The notes under the pieces were generated by a model, which was given only the letters and a program-made list of their open reading frames with translations, was not told the origin of the DNA and made no database searches. The translations under genes were made by a program, and so were the position numbers. Below, piece by piece: positions 1-8,526 of a stretch of 64,000 bases of DNA. The stretch covers positions 1-64,000 of the forward strand of contig CANMMF010000004.1 of assembly GCA_947498985.1 (NCBI GenBank), given 5' to 3'. Source of the DNA: an uncultured Paracoccaceae bacterium. GTDB taxonomy: Bacteria > Pseudomonadota > Alphaproteobacteria > Rhodobacterales > Rhodobacteraceae. Within the stretch, counting starts at the first letter, position 1. The number at the start of each line of letters is the position of its first letter.

Positions 1-600
1 GACCAGGAGGTGAAGGCCTCAACCGCGTCGCCACTGTCGATGCGGTCGCCAGCGGGACCGGACCAGGAGGTGAAGGCCTCGACATTGTCGCCTGCATCGG
101 TGCGTCCGGCTGCCGGGCCCGACCAGGAGGTGAAGGCCTCAACCGCGTCGCCACTGTCGATGCGGTCGCCAGCGGGACCGGACCAGGAGGTGAAGGCTTC
201 GACATTGTCGCCTGCATCGGTGCGGCCAGTTGCCGGACCGGACCAGGAGGTGAAGGCTTCTACGGCGTCACCACTGTCGGTGCGGCCAGTTGCCGGACCC
301 GACCAGGAGGTGAAGGCCTCTACCGCGTCGCCACTGTCGATGCGGTCGCCAGCGGGACCGGACCACGACGTGAAGGCTTCGACCGCGTCACCTGTATCGG
401 TGCGACCGCGGGCCGGACCGGACCATGACGTGAAGGCCTCGACGGCGTCGCCATTGTCGATACGATTGCCTGCAGGGCCAGACCATGAGGTGAACATCTC
501 GGTTGCATCGCCGCCCAGCAGATCGGTCTCTGCCGGACCCGACCACGAGGTGAACATCTCGACGGCTTCGCCGGAAAGAGCGCTTGTCTCACGACGGTTG
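1..600 (-). repeat. 60-bp tandem repeat array, ten units
   Basis: Ten head-to-tail units of exactly 60 bp lie inside the minus-strand gene. The units at 1-60 and 121-180 are identical, and 61-120 and 181-240 are close to each other. This points to recent duplication of a 120-bp double unit toward the unseen end. Units near the gene start (421-600) have diverged most. There is no spacer, so this is not a CRISPR array. Confidence 0.95.
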
Positions 601-644
601 GAAACGAACTGTTCAGATTTGGTGTGCTTAAGTTGAGCGCTCAC
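1..644 (-). CDS. Tandem-repeat protein, 3' end outside the window
   Basis: This minus-strand gene starts at GTG 644-642 with an AGGAG ribosome-binding site (652-656 on the plus strand) seven bases upstream, and it stays open to the window edge (214 codons seen). After about 20 unique residues, the protein is a 20-residue repeat with the invariant core FTSWSGP preceded by GDAVEA or a close variant (for example GDNVEA, GDATEM). At least ten copies are present. There is no signal peptide and no membrane segment. The opposite strand is also open because of the repeat, but it has no start with a ribosome-binding site. I do not recognise the family. A surface, secreted or self-assembling repeat protein is possible, but that is inference only. 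Confidence 0.7.
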   Translation of the reverse strand, partial: MSAQLKHTKSEQFVSNRRETSALSGEAVEMFTSWSGPAETDLLGGDATEMFTSWSGPAGNRIDNGDAVEAFTSWSGPARGRTDTGDAVEAFTSWSGPAGDRIDSGDAVEAFTSWSGPATGRTDSGDAVEAFTSWSGPATGRTDAGDNVEAFTSWSGPAGDRIDSGDAVEAFTSWSGPAAGRTDAGDNVEAFTSWSGPAGDRIDSGDAVEAFTSW

Positions 645-948
645 TGGCTATCTCCTCGGTTGGGTTGTGTGATATGCACAATGACGTTGCGCGCAAAAGG
701 CGTTTGCAAAAAAGTTAATTCTTGTTAAGGTTGATTAATACCGATTTTATCCACATTAGCTTACGAGTGCAGATGTTCGGACTGGACCAACTCTGGGAGT
801 TATCCACAGGGAATTATTTCCTGTGGATAGAGTAGAAGTTTGCAAAGCAACGATGGTTTGCAAAGTTTTGGACTTTGCGAATCGTGTGGATCCGCTTGCG
901 CTGAAACGCCCTTTCCGCAATAGCTTGGCAAGCAAAGGAGAGGTCGTT
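645..948. promoter_or_regulatory. AT-rich divergent region with DnaA-box cluster
   Basis: This gap of about 300 bp separates the divergent repeat gene and xth. It holds two exact TTATCCACA sequences (747-755 and 800-808, plus strand) and a one-mismatch copy on the minus strand (822-830). The last two form an inverted repeat with arms TATCCACAGG and CCTGTGGATA. Upstream of them, three TTAA tetramers sit exactly 10 bp apart (715-718, 725-728, 735-738) in locally AT-rich DNA. The sequence matches are direct. A role in DnaA binding, replication initiation or promoter control is inference. Confidence 0.55.
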
Positions 949-1731
949 TTGATAATCGCCACCTTCAATATTAATGGCATCAAAGCCCGTTTGGGGGCCC
1001 TCACCGACTGGTTGGATGAGCGTCAACCGGACGTTGTTTTGTGTCAGGAAATCAAATCCGTTGACGCTGCTTTCCCCCGGGAGGTCTTCGAGGAGCGCGG
1101 CTACAACGTGGAGACGCATGGCCAGAAAGGCTTCAACGGCGTGGCGATTCTCTCCAAACACCCGCTCGAAGACGTCACGCGCGGCCTGCCGGGCGATGAC
1201 AGCGACGAACAGGCGCGCTGGATCGAGGCGACGGTGGTGGGCGACAGCGAGGCATGCCGGCTCTGCGGTCTCTACCTGCCCAACGGCAATCCGGCGCCGG
1301 GGCCGAAATACGACTACAAGCTTTCGTGGATGGCGCGGCTCGAGGCGCGCGCGAAAGAGCTGATGGAAGCCGAGATGCCGGCGCTGATGGCGGGCGACTA
1401 TAACGTGATCCCGCAGGCCGAGGACGCCGCCCATCCGGAGAACTGGACCGAGGACGCGCTTTTCCGGCCCGAGACGCGCGACGCCTACCGGCGCATCCTG
1501 AACCTGGGCTTCACCGAAGCCTTTCGCGCCCGGCACGCCGCACCCGGCCATTACAGCTTCTGGGATTATCAGGCCGGCGCCTGGGACCGCAACAACGGCA
1601 TCCGCATCGACCATTTGCTGCTGACACCTCCCGCCGCCGATCTGCTGACCGATTGTCAGATCGACAAGGAGGTGCGCGGGCGCGAAAAACCCTCCGACCA
1701 TGTGCCGGTCTGGATCGAGCTTGCGCTCTGA
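949..1731 (+). CDS. xth: Exodeoxyribonuclease III
   Basis: This is a 260-residue AP endonuclease/3' exonuclease of the ExoIII (endonuclease/exonuclease/phosphatase) fold, which acts in base-excision repair. I chose TTG 949 because AAAGGAG lies eight bases upstream and the product then opens directly on the family N-terminus (ATFNINGIKARL). Visible motifs are the metal-binding QEIK glutamate at residue 34, GFNGVAILSK, YLPNGNP, the GDYN aspartate and asparagine, IDHLL, and the C-terminal SDH catalytic histidine near residue 251. An in-frame extension upstream to 823 has no ribosome-binding site and overlaps the DnaA-box region, so I discounted it. The gene appears to be transcribed alone. Confidence 0.93.
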   Translation: MIIATFNINGIKARLGALTDWLDERQPDVVLCQEIKSVDAAFPREVFEERGYNVETHGQKGFNGVAILSKHPLEDVTRGLPGDDSDEQARWIEATVVGDSEACRLCGLYLPNGNPAPGPKYDYKLSWMARLEARAKELMEAEMPALMAGDYNVIPQAEDAAHPENWTEDALFRPETRDAYRRILNLGFTEAFRARHAAPGHYSFWDYQAGAWDRNNGIRIDHLLLTPPAADLLTDCQIDKEVRGREKPSDHVPVWIELAL

Positions 1732-1830
1732 GTGCGGCGCGCGCCTCTGCGGCAGGCATCGGCTTGCACGCCCCTGCCCTGCGCACTACTTCTAGACGTA
1801 TCACATGATCAACGAGGGGTGCCGAGATCC

Positions 1831-2067
1831 ATGCCCATGCATGCCCAGCAAATCGAAGAGCTTCTGCGCGAGAGCTTTCCCGAGGCGAAAATTGTCGTCG
1901 AGGGTGACGACGGCGTGCATATGTCGGCGATGGTGGTCGACGAGAGCTTTCGCGGCAAGAACCGGGTGCAGCAGCAACGCGCCGTCTATGCCGCGCTCAA
2001 GGGCAAGATGGACGGGCCCGCGGGCGAGTTGCACGCTCTGGCGCTGACCACACGGGCGCCGGACTGA
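1831..2067 (+). CDS. bolA: BolA family protein
   Basis: This small BolA/IbaG-type protein of 78 residues partners monothiol glutaredoxins in [2Fe-2S] cluster trafficking and iron sensing. The sequence has the class-II KH-like BolA pattern: an N-terminal helix (IEELLRESFPEA), a strand with the conserved histidine in the DDGVH segment, then FRGKNRVQQQRAVYAAL and a hydrophobic C-terminal strand. ATG 1831 follows a GAGG-type ribosome-binding site. A second ATG two codons later is equally possible. grxD lies 250 bp downstream in the same operon, which supports a BolA-Grx pair. Confidence 0.9.
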   Translation: MPMHAQQIEELLRESFPEAKIVVEGDDGVHMSAMVVDESFRGKNRVQQQRAVYAALKGKMDGPAGELHALALTTRAPD

Positions 2068-2068
2068 G

Positions 2069-2317
2069 ATGTCCTCGCTCACCCTGATCGTGATCCTGTC
2101 GGTTCTGGTGCTGCTGGCGGCAGCGCTGAAAGCCTGGATCGCGATCCGGGCCGACAGGGCGCAGGGCCGTGGCAGCCTGCCCGGCAAGGGCTACCATACC
2201 ATCGACGCCTCTTATCACTCCGGCGGATCGGGCGGCGGGCATACGTCGCATTACCGCGTGCCCCAGGATCCGCAGGAATACGCACGCCTCTTCATCCCGA
2301 AGGAACCCAGGAAATGA
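2069..2317 (+). CDS. Small single-span membrane protein between bolA and grxD
   Basis: This 82-residue protein starts one base after the bolA stop and overlaps grxD by four bases (ATGA), so translation is probably coupled. Residues 4-27 form one hydrophobic span. The rest is a short soluble tail rich in Gly, His and Ser ([17 protein letters not shown]) that ends in a basic stretch. I do not know the family. Position suggests a link to the BolA-glutaredoxin iron-sulfur system at the membrane, but nothing in the sequence proves it. The His/Ser/Gly tail could bind metal. Confidence 0.75.
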   Translation: MSSLTLIVILSVLVLLAAALKAWIAIRADRAQGRGSLPGKGYHTIDASYHSGGSGGGHTSHYRVPQDPQEYARLFIPKEPRK

Positions 2318-2679
2318 CCGAAGACGCCAAGACCCGCATCGAAGACACCGTGAAGACCAACGAGGTGGTGCTTTACATGAAAGGCACCAAATCCATGCCG
2401 CAATGCGGGTTTTCCAGCCGCGTGGCGGGGGTGCTCAATTACATGGGTGTGGAATTCAAGGACGTGAACGTGCTGGCCGATGACGCGATCCGGCAGGGGA
2501 TCAAGGATTATTCCGACTGGCCGACGATCCCGCAGCTCTATGTCAAGGGCGAGTTTGTGGGCGGCTGCGATATCATCACGGAAATGACGCTGTCGGGGGA
2601 GCTTGACCAGCTCTTTGACGAAAACGGTGTGGCGTTCGACAAGCAGGCCGCCGAGAAGATTCGCGAAGCCAATGGCTGA
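2314..2679 (+). CDS. grxD: Monothiol glutaredoxin (Grx4 type)
   Basis: This is a 121-residue monothiol glutaredoxin with the CGFS active site in the segment MPQCGFSSR. It also has the glutathione-binding WPTIPQLYV with cis-proline and the GGCDI turn of the class. Proteins of this type bind a glutathione-ligated [2Fe-2S] cluster as homodimers or with BolA and deliver it to target proteins. The start overlaps the upstream small membrane gene by four bases. Length and motifs are canonical. The gene ends the bolA operon, followed by hairpins at 2739-2782. Confidence 0.95.
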   Translation: MTEDAKTRIEDTVKTNEVVLYMKGTKSMPQCGFSSRVAGVLNYMGVEFKDVNVLADDAIRQGIKDYSDWPTIPQLYVKGEFVGGCDIITEMTLSGELDQLFDENGVAFDKQAAEKIREANG

Positions 2680-2738
2680 CGCATTGCGTTTTCGCTGACG
2701 CGCCCGCAGCGGCGCTGACGCGCCGGAGGGGTTTCGGA

Positions 2739-2782
2739 CCGCCTTCGGCGGCCCGACCCGCGCGCGCCTTCGGCGCGCGTTT
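2739..2782 (+). terminator. Terminator hairpins after grxD
   Basis: Two GC-rich hairpins with UUCG-type loops stand in series. CCGCC/GGCGG is at 2739-2751, and CGCGCGCC with its complement is at 2761-2779, followed by a short TTT. They sit between convergent genes and could work in both directions. Confidence 0.6.
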
Positions 2783-2796
2783 GCCGATTTCGACGG

Positions 2797-3966
2797 TCAG
2801 ATCTTGTATCCGTTGAGCTTTGCCCAGGCCGGGATGTCCGGTTCCTCGCGCAGCGGGATCACCGTGCGCCCGGAGTCGAGCAGCCCCGCAATCCGCTTTG
2901 ACAGATCCGGATCGGACGGCTTGCCCGCCTTGAACTGCGCGTCCTGATTGATCAGCGCCAGCGCGAGGTTGTACTCATAGTAGCCCTGCCCGGAGTTGGG
3001 CCCCGGGCCGCGCAGGCGGATGGCGCGCTCAAGGGCAGTCTGCGCTTCTTTCCACTTGGGCTGCTCGCTCTTGATCAGCGCATAGCCCAGCTGGCCGTAA
3101 TTGCGGTGGTTCCGGTCGGGCGATGCGGCCACGAGCCCCTGGAAGATCGGCACGGTGCGCGCCACCATGAACCGCTTTTCCGGATGCCGCCAGGCCGCAC
3201 TGCGGGTCTCGCGCGCCTTGTCGAAGATCAGCGAGCGCGCGATGGCCGAGCTTTCCGTCACCTTCTCGGTCAGATCGGAGAAATGCGGCGCGTTGGGGTC
3301 GGCATCGGATTCCAGGTAGGCATTGACCAGCTCCAGCGCCTCGGCATCGGCGGCACCTTCGCGATCCTGGCGCTCATCGAGCAGATCCTCGAACTCGCGC
3401 GACGACAGCGCGTTTTGCTTGCGCAGCACGTATTCCATGTAGATCCGCGTCCAGAGGTAGGAAAACAGAAAGCCGAGGATCAGGAAATAGACCAGGATCG
3501 CCACGCCAACCCCGGTCTGCAGGCCGACATCCGCATCGATGAGCGCCGGGCCGATCGAGCGGCCGACGGAGACCATCAGATCGCGGATTGCGCCGAACTC
3601 CACCAGGGTGATGCCGACGATGATCTTTGTCAGCCAGTCGGAGATCTGTTCGAGATTGGTGTTCTCAAGGTATTCCCGGGCCGCCTTGCCGTCTTCCGGA
3701 GTTGGGGCCGCGGGGATCTGCTTGGCGCGCGGGATGCCGAAGAGAAACCCCAGAAACCCGCCCACCACAGCCGCCGCGCCAGCCAGCAGAATGCTCGACA
3801 TGATCGCGGCCACCGGCCCGATGGTGTCATTGCCGGCACCGAGGCAGAACAGAACCACAATGCCGCCCGCCAGCCAGGCGGCGATTGCGGGCAGCCAGTT
3901 TGTCATCCGGGTGCCGGGCGTGTCGTGTGTGTCGCCGGAAGCGGCAGAAGCGCCGTTGCGTGCCAT
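2797..3966 (-). CDS. Multi-pass membrane protein with GFLFGIPR motif and soluble C-terminal half
   Basis: This is a 389-residue protein. I chose ATG 3966, with AGGA upstream, over a TTG 13 codons earlier. Four hydrophobic spans lie in the first 180 residues: two before and within the GFLFGIPR motif and two after the segment NTNLEQISDWLTKIIVG. The C-terminal half is soluble and helical, with TPR-like stretches (YGQLGYALIKSEQPKWKEAQTAL split over two helices). I have the impression that the GFLFGIPR plus NLEQISDWLTKI module occurs in other bacterial membrane proteins, but I cannot name the family or function. The gene stands alone behind its own promoter-like sequence, downstream of zapA. Confidence 0.75.
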   Translation of the reverse strand: MARNGASAASGDTHDTPGTRMTNWLPAIAAWLAGGIVVLFCLGAGNDTIGPVAAIMSSILLAGAAAVVGGFLGFLFGIPRAKQIPAAPTPEDGKAAREYLENTNLEQISDWLTKIIVGITLVEFGAIRDLMVSVGRSIGPALIDADVGLQTGVGVAILVYFLILGFLFSYLWTRIYMEYVLRKQNALSSREFEDLLDERQDREGAADAEALELVNAYLESDADPNAPHFSDLTEKVTESSAIARSLIFDKARETRSAAWRHPEKRFMVARTVPIFQGLVAASPDRNHRNYGQLGYALIKSEQPKWKEAQTALERAIRLRGPGPNSGQGYYEYNLALALINQDAQFKAGKPSDPDLSKRIAGLLDSGRTVIPLREEPDIPAWAKLNGYKI

Positions 3967-4010
3967 GGAAATTGGTCCTGATTGAATTCGTATTGTGAAA
4001 ATCAATCAGG

Positions 4011-4019
4011 AGTATAGCA
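4011..4019 (-). promoter_or_regulatory. Extended -10 promoter for the GFLFGIPR membrane protein
   Basis: On the minus strand the sequence TGCTATACT fits the extended -10 pattern TGNTATAAT with one mismatch. It lies about 45 bases upstream of ATG 3966. No good -35 is visible, as is usual for extended -10 promoters. Just upstream (4030-4070) is a hairpin with arms GCGGAT/ATCCGC enclosing CACCG/CGGTG, which may end zapA transcription. Confidence 0.4.
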
Positions 4020-4077
4020 CGGCACGCGGATTTCGCCTAGCACACCGGAGTTCGGTGCGGATCCGCCTCGGGAATGG

Positions 4078-4479
4078 TCAGGCGGAGGCCTTCTCCTCCA
4101 CCGCGTCCGCCAGCGCCTCGGCGCGGGCGGCGATCTCGGCCAGAGTGTCATTCACCGTCTGCGGGATCACCGGCACTTCGACGCGCTCGGGCTCCGGTGA
4201 CGGGGCGTCGCGCGCGTCCCGCAATTGCGCGTCGAGCGAGGCGATCATGTCCTCGGCCTCGCGCAGGCGTTCCTCCAGCCCGGCGGTCTTGTCGGCGAGC
4301 ATCAGCCCCGCCATCAGCAGCATCCGCGCCTCGGGCATGCGCCCGATCTGCTGCACAAGCACCTGCGCTTCGGTGTCGAGAAGCGCCGCGGCGGAGTGCA
4401 GGAACTGCTCTTCGCCCTGCTGACAGGCCACATCGAAAGTGCGCCCGCCAATCGCGATGGAAACCTCGATCTGCGTCAT
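4078..4479 (-). CDS. zapA: Cell division protein ZapA
   Basis: ZapA promotes FtsZ protofilament bundling at the division ring. The 133-residue product begins with the typical ZapA N-terminus (VSIAIGGRTFDVAC), which leads into a long C-terminal coiled coil (LADKTAGLEERLREAEDMIASLD). It ends in a charged, Ala-rich tail somewhat longer than in most ZapA proteins. Its ATG shares one base with the stop of the upstream coiled-coil gene (TGATG), so the two are probably translationally coupled. The arrangement divergent from tkt is common in alphaproteobacteria. No 6S RNA is evident downstream, where only about 110 bp is available. Confidence 0.88.
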   Translation of the reverse strand: MTQIEVSIAIGGRTFDVACQQGEEQFLHSAAALLDTEAQVLVQQIGRMPEARMLLMAGLMLADKTAGLEERLREAEDMIASLDAQLRDARDAPSPEPERVEVPVIPQTVNDTLAEIAARAEALADAVEEKASA

Positions 4480-5069
4480 CAGGCTGTCCCCTCTTCATGG
4501 CCGTTGGGCGCCTGGCCCGCGGCGTCGCTCAACAGAGGCGCCAGCGCATCCAGCACGGCGCGCGCTTCGGCGGCTTCGGTGGCGCGGTCGGCGCGGATCG
4601 CCTCGAGCTCGGTGAGCATGGCGGTGTTGATCAGATGCGGCTCGCCAACCCCTTGCGCATTGGCCTGCCGCAGCGCGTCGTTGGACTGGCGCAGCGCGTC
4701 ATTGGTCTGCCGCAGCCGGTGCATCTCCGCATCGAGCTGGCTCAGCCCCTCGCGTTGCGCCGCGACCTGCGCCATCAGGTTGGTGCTGTCATCCTCGCGC
4801 TTTTCATGCAATGCGCGCAGCCGCTCCTCGAGCTGGGCATTGGCCAGCTTTTCGTCCTCCAGCGCCTCGCGAAGCCGGTCCAACTCGGCCTGCAGCTCTT
4901 CGGCGCGGGCGCCGCTGTCCTCGGCGGGCTCCGGCGCGGCGGCGGGTTCGGCCGGTTCGGCGGCGTCTTCCAAGGCCGCAAGTGCGCGCGGGTCCCAGGC
5001 GTCCACACCGCGCGAAATCCGTTCAAGCGCCTGGGTGATCCGGCGTTCCAACTCGTCAATCTGGGTCAT
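4479..5069 (-). CDS. Coiled-coil protein coupled to zapA
   Basis: This 196-residue acidic protein starts at ATG 5069 behind AGGGAG. An N-terminal helix ([17 protein letters not shown]) and a Pro/Ala/Glu linker (about residues 45-65) are followed by a long coiled coil (about 70-150). That coil contains a short internal duplication, [18 protein letters not shown]. It carries no enzymatic motif. The gene overlaps zapA by one base, and alphaproteobacterial genomes often carry such a coiled-coil gene beside zapA. A role as a ZapA or Z-ring partner is inferred from position only. Confidence 0.8.
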   Translation of the reverse strand: MTQIDELERRITQALERISRGVDAWDPRALAALEDAAEPAEPAAAPEPAEDSGARAEELQAELDRLREALEDEKLANAQLEERLRALHEKREDDSTNLMAQVAAQREGLSQLDAEMHRLRQTNDALRQSNDALRQANAQGVGEPHLINTAMLTELEAIRADRATEAAEARAVLDALAPLLSDAAGQAPNGHEEGTA

Positions 5070-5320
5070 GCTGCTCCCTCTGCGCCGCCCCTTGTCCCGG
5101 GCCCGCACGCATGCGAAGCGAATCGCCGTGTGGACCAGTGCTCCGAAAGTTTAGCAAGCGCCCGGACAAATTGCGCCCCCTTGTCTTCCAAGGCGTTACG
5201 GGGCGAGCTTCATGCAGCCGGGGAAGGCCGTGCCGCACCCGTGCTTGCACTTCACCGTCACGCTGCTATTCAGCCTGCGCAACCGCTTTCATGCCGCCAA
5301 ACCTGAAGGACAGCCTGCCC

Positions 5321-7366
5321 GTGGATATTCAAGAGCTTCGCACCCGCAACCCCGACCACTGGATGCGCGCAACCGCCATTCGCGCGCTGGCGCTGGATGC
5401 CGTGGCCCATGCCAATTCCGGCCATTCCGGCATGCCGATCGGCATGGCCGATGTCGCCACGGTGCTGTTTGGCAAACATCTGAAATTCGACGCGGCCCGG
5501 CCCGACTGGCACGACCGCGACCGGTTCATCCTGTCCGCGGGCCACGGCTCCATGCTGCTGTATGCGCTGCTGCATCTGGTGGGCGATGTCGAGTTCCCGC
5601 TCGAGGAGATCCGGAATTTCCGCCAATGGGGCTCGAGGACCGCGGGCCACCCGGAAAACTTCCTGGCGCAGGCCATCGAGACCACAACCGGACCGCTGGG
5701 TCAGGGCATCGCCAATTCGGTGGGCTTTGCCATGGCCGAGGAGATGCTGCGCGCGCGGTTCAGCCGCAAGCTGGTCGACCACCACACCTATGTGATCGCG
5801 GGCGATGGCTGCCTGATGGAGGGTGTGAGCCAGGAGGCCATCGGCCTTGCCGGGCGCTACAAGCTGGGCAAGCTCATTGTCTTCTGGGACAACAACAACA
5901 TCACCATCGACGGCAAGGTGTCGCTCAGCGACCGCACCGATCAGGTCAAGCGCTTCAAGGCGTCGGGCTGGCATGTGCAGGAGATCGACGGCCACGACCC
6001 CGAGGCCATCGACGCGGCCATCGAGGCCGCCAAATCCTCCAAACTGCCGTCGATGATCGCCTGCAAGACCCATATCGCCCTGGGCCATGCCGCGCAGGAC
6101 ACCTCCAAAGGACATGGCGCGCTCACCAATGATGAGCAGAACACCGAGGCCAAGCAGGCCTGGGGCTGGACAACCGGCCCCTTCACGGTGCCGCGCGAGA
6201 TCAAGGACTGGTGGGAAGAGGCAGGCGCCCGCGGCGCAACCGACCGCGAGGCCTGGGAAGGCCGTCTTGGCGAGGCCAGCGAGGGCCGGCGCAACGAGTT
6301 TGCCCGCGTGATGTCCGGCGAGCCGCCCAAGCGGCTCTCGGCCACGATCAAGGCGCTGAAAAAGCAGGCCTCCGAAAATGCGCCCAAGGCCGCCACGCGC
6401 AAATCCTCCGAAATGGTGCTCGAGGTGGTGAACCCGATCATGAAGGAGACCATCGGCGGCTCTGCGGATCTGACCGGCTCCAACAACACGCTGACCGGCG
6501 ATCTGGGTGTCTTCGACGTGGACAACCGCAAGGGCCGCTACGTCTATTGGGGCATTCGCGAGCATGGCATGGCCAGCGCCATGAACGGCATGGTGCTGCA
6601 TGGCGGCATCCGTCCCTATGGCGGCACCTTCATGTGTTTCACCGATTACGCGCGCCCGGCGATGCGGCTGGCCGCGCTGATGAAAAAGCCCACGATCTTC
6701 GTGATGACCCATGACAGCATCGGGCTGGGCGAAGACGGACCCACGCACCAGCCGGTGGAGCATCTGGCGATCTCGCGCGCGACACCCAACACGCTGGTCT
6801 TCCGGCCCGCCGATACGGTCGAGACGGCAGAGGCCTGGGAAATGGCGCTGCGCCAGACCGCGACGCCTTCGGTGCTGTCGCTGACCCGTCAGGGCCTGCC
6901 GACCCTGCGCACCGAGCACAAGAACGCCAATCTGGTGAGCAAGGGCGCCTATGTTCTGGCCGAAGCCGAGGGCAAGCGGCAGGTGATCCTGATGGCCACC
7001 GGCTCCGAAGTGTCGCTGGCGATGGAGGCGCGCGCCGCCCTGCACGAGAAGGGAATCGGCTGCCGCGTGGTCTCGATGCCCTGCTGGGAGCTTTTCGAGC
7101 AGCAGGACGAAGCCTATCGCCGCCGCGTGTTGCCCGCAGGGCCAGTGCGGGTTGCGATCGAGGCGGGTATTCGCATGGGCTGGGATCGCTGGCTCTTCGG
7201 TGAGCGCGGCAAGCGTGAGAAATCGGGGTTTGTCGGCATGCACGGCTTCGGCGCCTCCGCCCCGGCCGAGGAGCTTTTCGAGAAGTTCGGCATCACCGCG
7301 CAGGCGGTCACCGACAAGGCGCAGGCGCTGATCGACGGCAAGTGGCAGCCGGACATGACCGCCTGA
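5321..7366 (+). CDS. tkt: Transketolase
   Basis: This thiamine-diphosphate enzyme moves two-carbon ketol units between sugar phosphates (pentose phosphate pathway, Calvin cycle). GTG 5321 gives 681 residues and the usual start ([13 protein letters not shown]), with GAAGGA ten bases upstream. An ATG at 5291 lacks a ribosome-binding site. Motifs visible in order are [39 protein letters not shown], the ThDP motif GDG...NN ([13 protein letters not shown] to DNNNI), the WGIREHG segment with the catalytic glutamate, and [17 protein letters not shown] strong hairpin ends the gene. It is divergent from the zapA pair and independent of the nearby GAPDH gene. Confidence 0.95.
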   Translation: MDIQELRTRNPDHWMRATAIRALALDAVAHANSGHSGMPIGMADVATVLFGKHLKFDAARPDWHDRDRFILSAGHGSMLLYALLHLVGDVEFPLEEIRNFRQWGSRTAGHPENFLAQAIETTTGPLGQGIANSVGFAMAEEMLRARFSRKLVDHHTYVIAGDGCLMEGVSQEAIGLAGRYKLGKLIVFWDNNNITIDGKVSLSDRTDQVKRFKASGWHVQEIDGHDPEAIDAAIEAAKSSKLPSMIACKTHIALGHAAQDTSKGHGALTNDEQNTEAKQAWGWTTGPFTVPREIKDWWEEAGARGATDREAWEGRLGEASEGRRNEFARVMSGEPPKRLSATIKALKKQASENAPKAATRKSSEMVLEVVNPIMKETIGGSADLTGSNNTLTGDLGVFDVDNRKGRYVYWGIREHGMASAMNGMVLHGGIRPYGGTFMCFTDYARPAMRLAALMKKPTIFVMTHDSIGLGEDGPTHQPVEHLAISRATPNTLVFRPADTVETAEAWEMALRQTATPSVLSLTRQGLPTLRTEHKNANLVSKGAYVLAEAEGKRQVILMATGSEVSLAMEARAALHEKGIGCRVVSMPCWELFEQQDEAYRRRVLPAGPVRVAIEAGIRMGWDRWLFGERGKREKSGFVGMHGFGASAPAEELFEKFGITAQAVTDKAQALIDGKWQPDMTA

Positions 7367-7386
7367 TCTGACGGGATGTCGGCACG

Positions 7387-7424
7387 AAAAAGGGCGCTTC
7401 GGGCCATGTGCCGAAGCGCCCTTT
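7387..7424. terminator. Bidirectional terminator between tkt and the DUF808 gene
   Basis: A stem of about 13 bp (GGGCGCTTCGG paired with its complement, loop CCATGTG) has A5 on its left and TTT on its right. It can end both converging genes and looks stronger for the minus strand. Confidence 0.8.
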
Positions 7425-7507
7425 CCTATGTGCGCCGCCCCCTCATCAGGCCTTTGGCCTGCCTCGGCAGGGTTCGCGTCGCGCGTTCGGCCCGGGTTTG
7501 TGCGGCG

Positions 7508-8479
7508 TCAATGCGCCTCGGCTTTCTTGCCGCCGCCAAAGACCGCCGCCCACACCGGGGCTATGAACTTCGTGCCGATGGGGATCAGGATCAGCCCCCA
7601 GACAAAGCCCAGAATTCCGTCGATCAGCGCCTTCACGCTCCAGACCGCAAAGCCGTTCTCGCCGCCGACGCTGGCGCCGATGGCCTTGACCGTGTCCTCG
7701 GGCCAGTGCCAGCCCATCTGGTGCAGCGAATGCACGATGATCGAGCCGCCGACCCAGAGCATGGCCGCCGTGCCCACCACGGTGAGTGCCTTCAGCAGCC
7801 AGGGCATGAATTTCACGATGCCGCGGCCCAACGCGCGGGTGGCGCCGAGATTGCCAGCCTTGCTGAGCCACAGGCCGAAATCATCCGCCTTCACGATCAG
7901 CGCAACCGCGCCATAGACGCCGACGGTGACGAGGATCGCGACCACAAACAGCGTCGCGCCCTGAATCCAGACACTGTCGGATTCGATGGTCGAGAGCGCG
8001 ATGGTCATGATCTCTGCCGAGAGGATGAAATCGGTCTTGATGGCGCCCTTGACCTTCTGTTCCTCAAGATGCGCTGGATCCTTGACGTCGTGGCTGCCAT
8101 CGGGCCCGGGCGAATGATCGTCCTGTTTCGACAGGTAATGGGCGATCTTCTCCGCCCCTTCGAAACAGAGGTAAGAGCCGCCGAGGATCAGCAGAGGCGG
8201 GATCAGCCACGGCGCGAAGGCCGACATCAGCAAGGCGGCGGGCAGCAGGAACACCAGCTTGTTGATGATCGAGCCGCGCGCGATGCGGGCGATCATCGGC
8301 AACTCGCGGGCCGGTTCGAACCCGGTCACGTATTTCGGCGTCACCGCGGCGTCGTCGATCAGCACGCCCGCGGCCTTGGAGCCCGCCTTGGCCGCGTTGG
8401 CTGCAATATCGTCCACCGAGGCCGCCGCGATCTTGGCGATGCCCGCTACGTCGTCCAGAAGTGCCAGTAACCCGCTCAT
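7508..8479 (-). CDS. DUF808 (YedI-type) inner-membrane protein
   Basis: This 323-residue protein starts at ATG 8479 after GGGGACG. The N-terminus (SGLLALLDDVAGIAKIAAAS, then VDDIAANAAKAGSKAAGVL) and the segment VTGFEPARELPMI are hallmarks of the DUF808/YedI family. Six or more hydrophobic spans follow, around residues 75-105, 155-175, 180-205, 220-245, 255-275 and 285-315. The function of this family is unknown; it is an integral inner-membrane protein. An in-frame extension upstream to 9181 runs antisense to the DoxX gene and into GAPDH, and it has no family similarity. Confidence 0.88.
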   Translation of the reverse strand: MSGLLALLDDVAGIAKIAAASVDDIAANAAKAGSKAAGVLIDDAAVTPKYVTGFEPARELPMIARIARGSIINKLVFLLPAALLMSAFAPWLIPPLLILGGSYLCFEGAEKIAHYLSKQDDHSPGPDGSHDVKDPAHLEEQKVKGAIKTDFILSAEIMTIALSTIESDSVWIQGATLFVVAILVTVGVYGAVALIVKADDFGLWLSKAGNLGATRALGRGIVKFMPWLLKALTVVGTAAMLWVGGSIIVHSLHQMGWHWPEDTVKAIGASVGGENGFAVWSVKALIDGILGFVWGLILIPIGTKFIAPVWAAVFGGGKKAEAH

Positions 8480-8526
8480 ATCGTCCCCGCTCTGCGCCCT
8501 TAGCGTCAAACTAGACGCATGATCGC

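Noticed and set aside
1-600. CRISPR array
   Set aside because: The 60-bp units are contiguous with no spacers and keep a reading frame.
10-636. Plus-strand 208-codon frame through the tandem repeat
   Set aside because: Any frame without stops in one unit stays open through all units. The minus strand has a ribosome-binding site and start; the plus strand does not.
2739-2782. Copy of the purL/prfC structured element
   Set aside because: It only shares GC hairpins with UUCG loops. The conserved GAGGGG and GGAGACGGCTAT strings are missing.
3967-4077. 6S RNA downstream of zapA
   Set aside because: Many bacteria have ssrS here, but only about 110 bp is available and no long bulged hairpin was seen.
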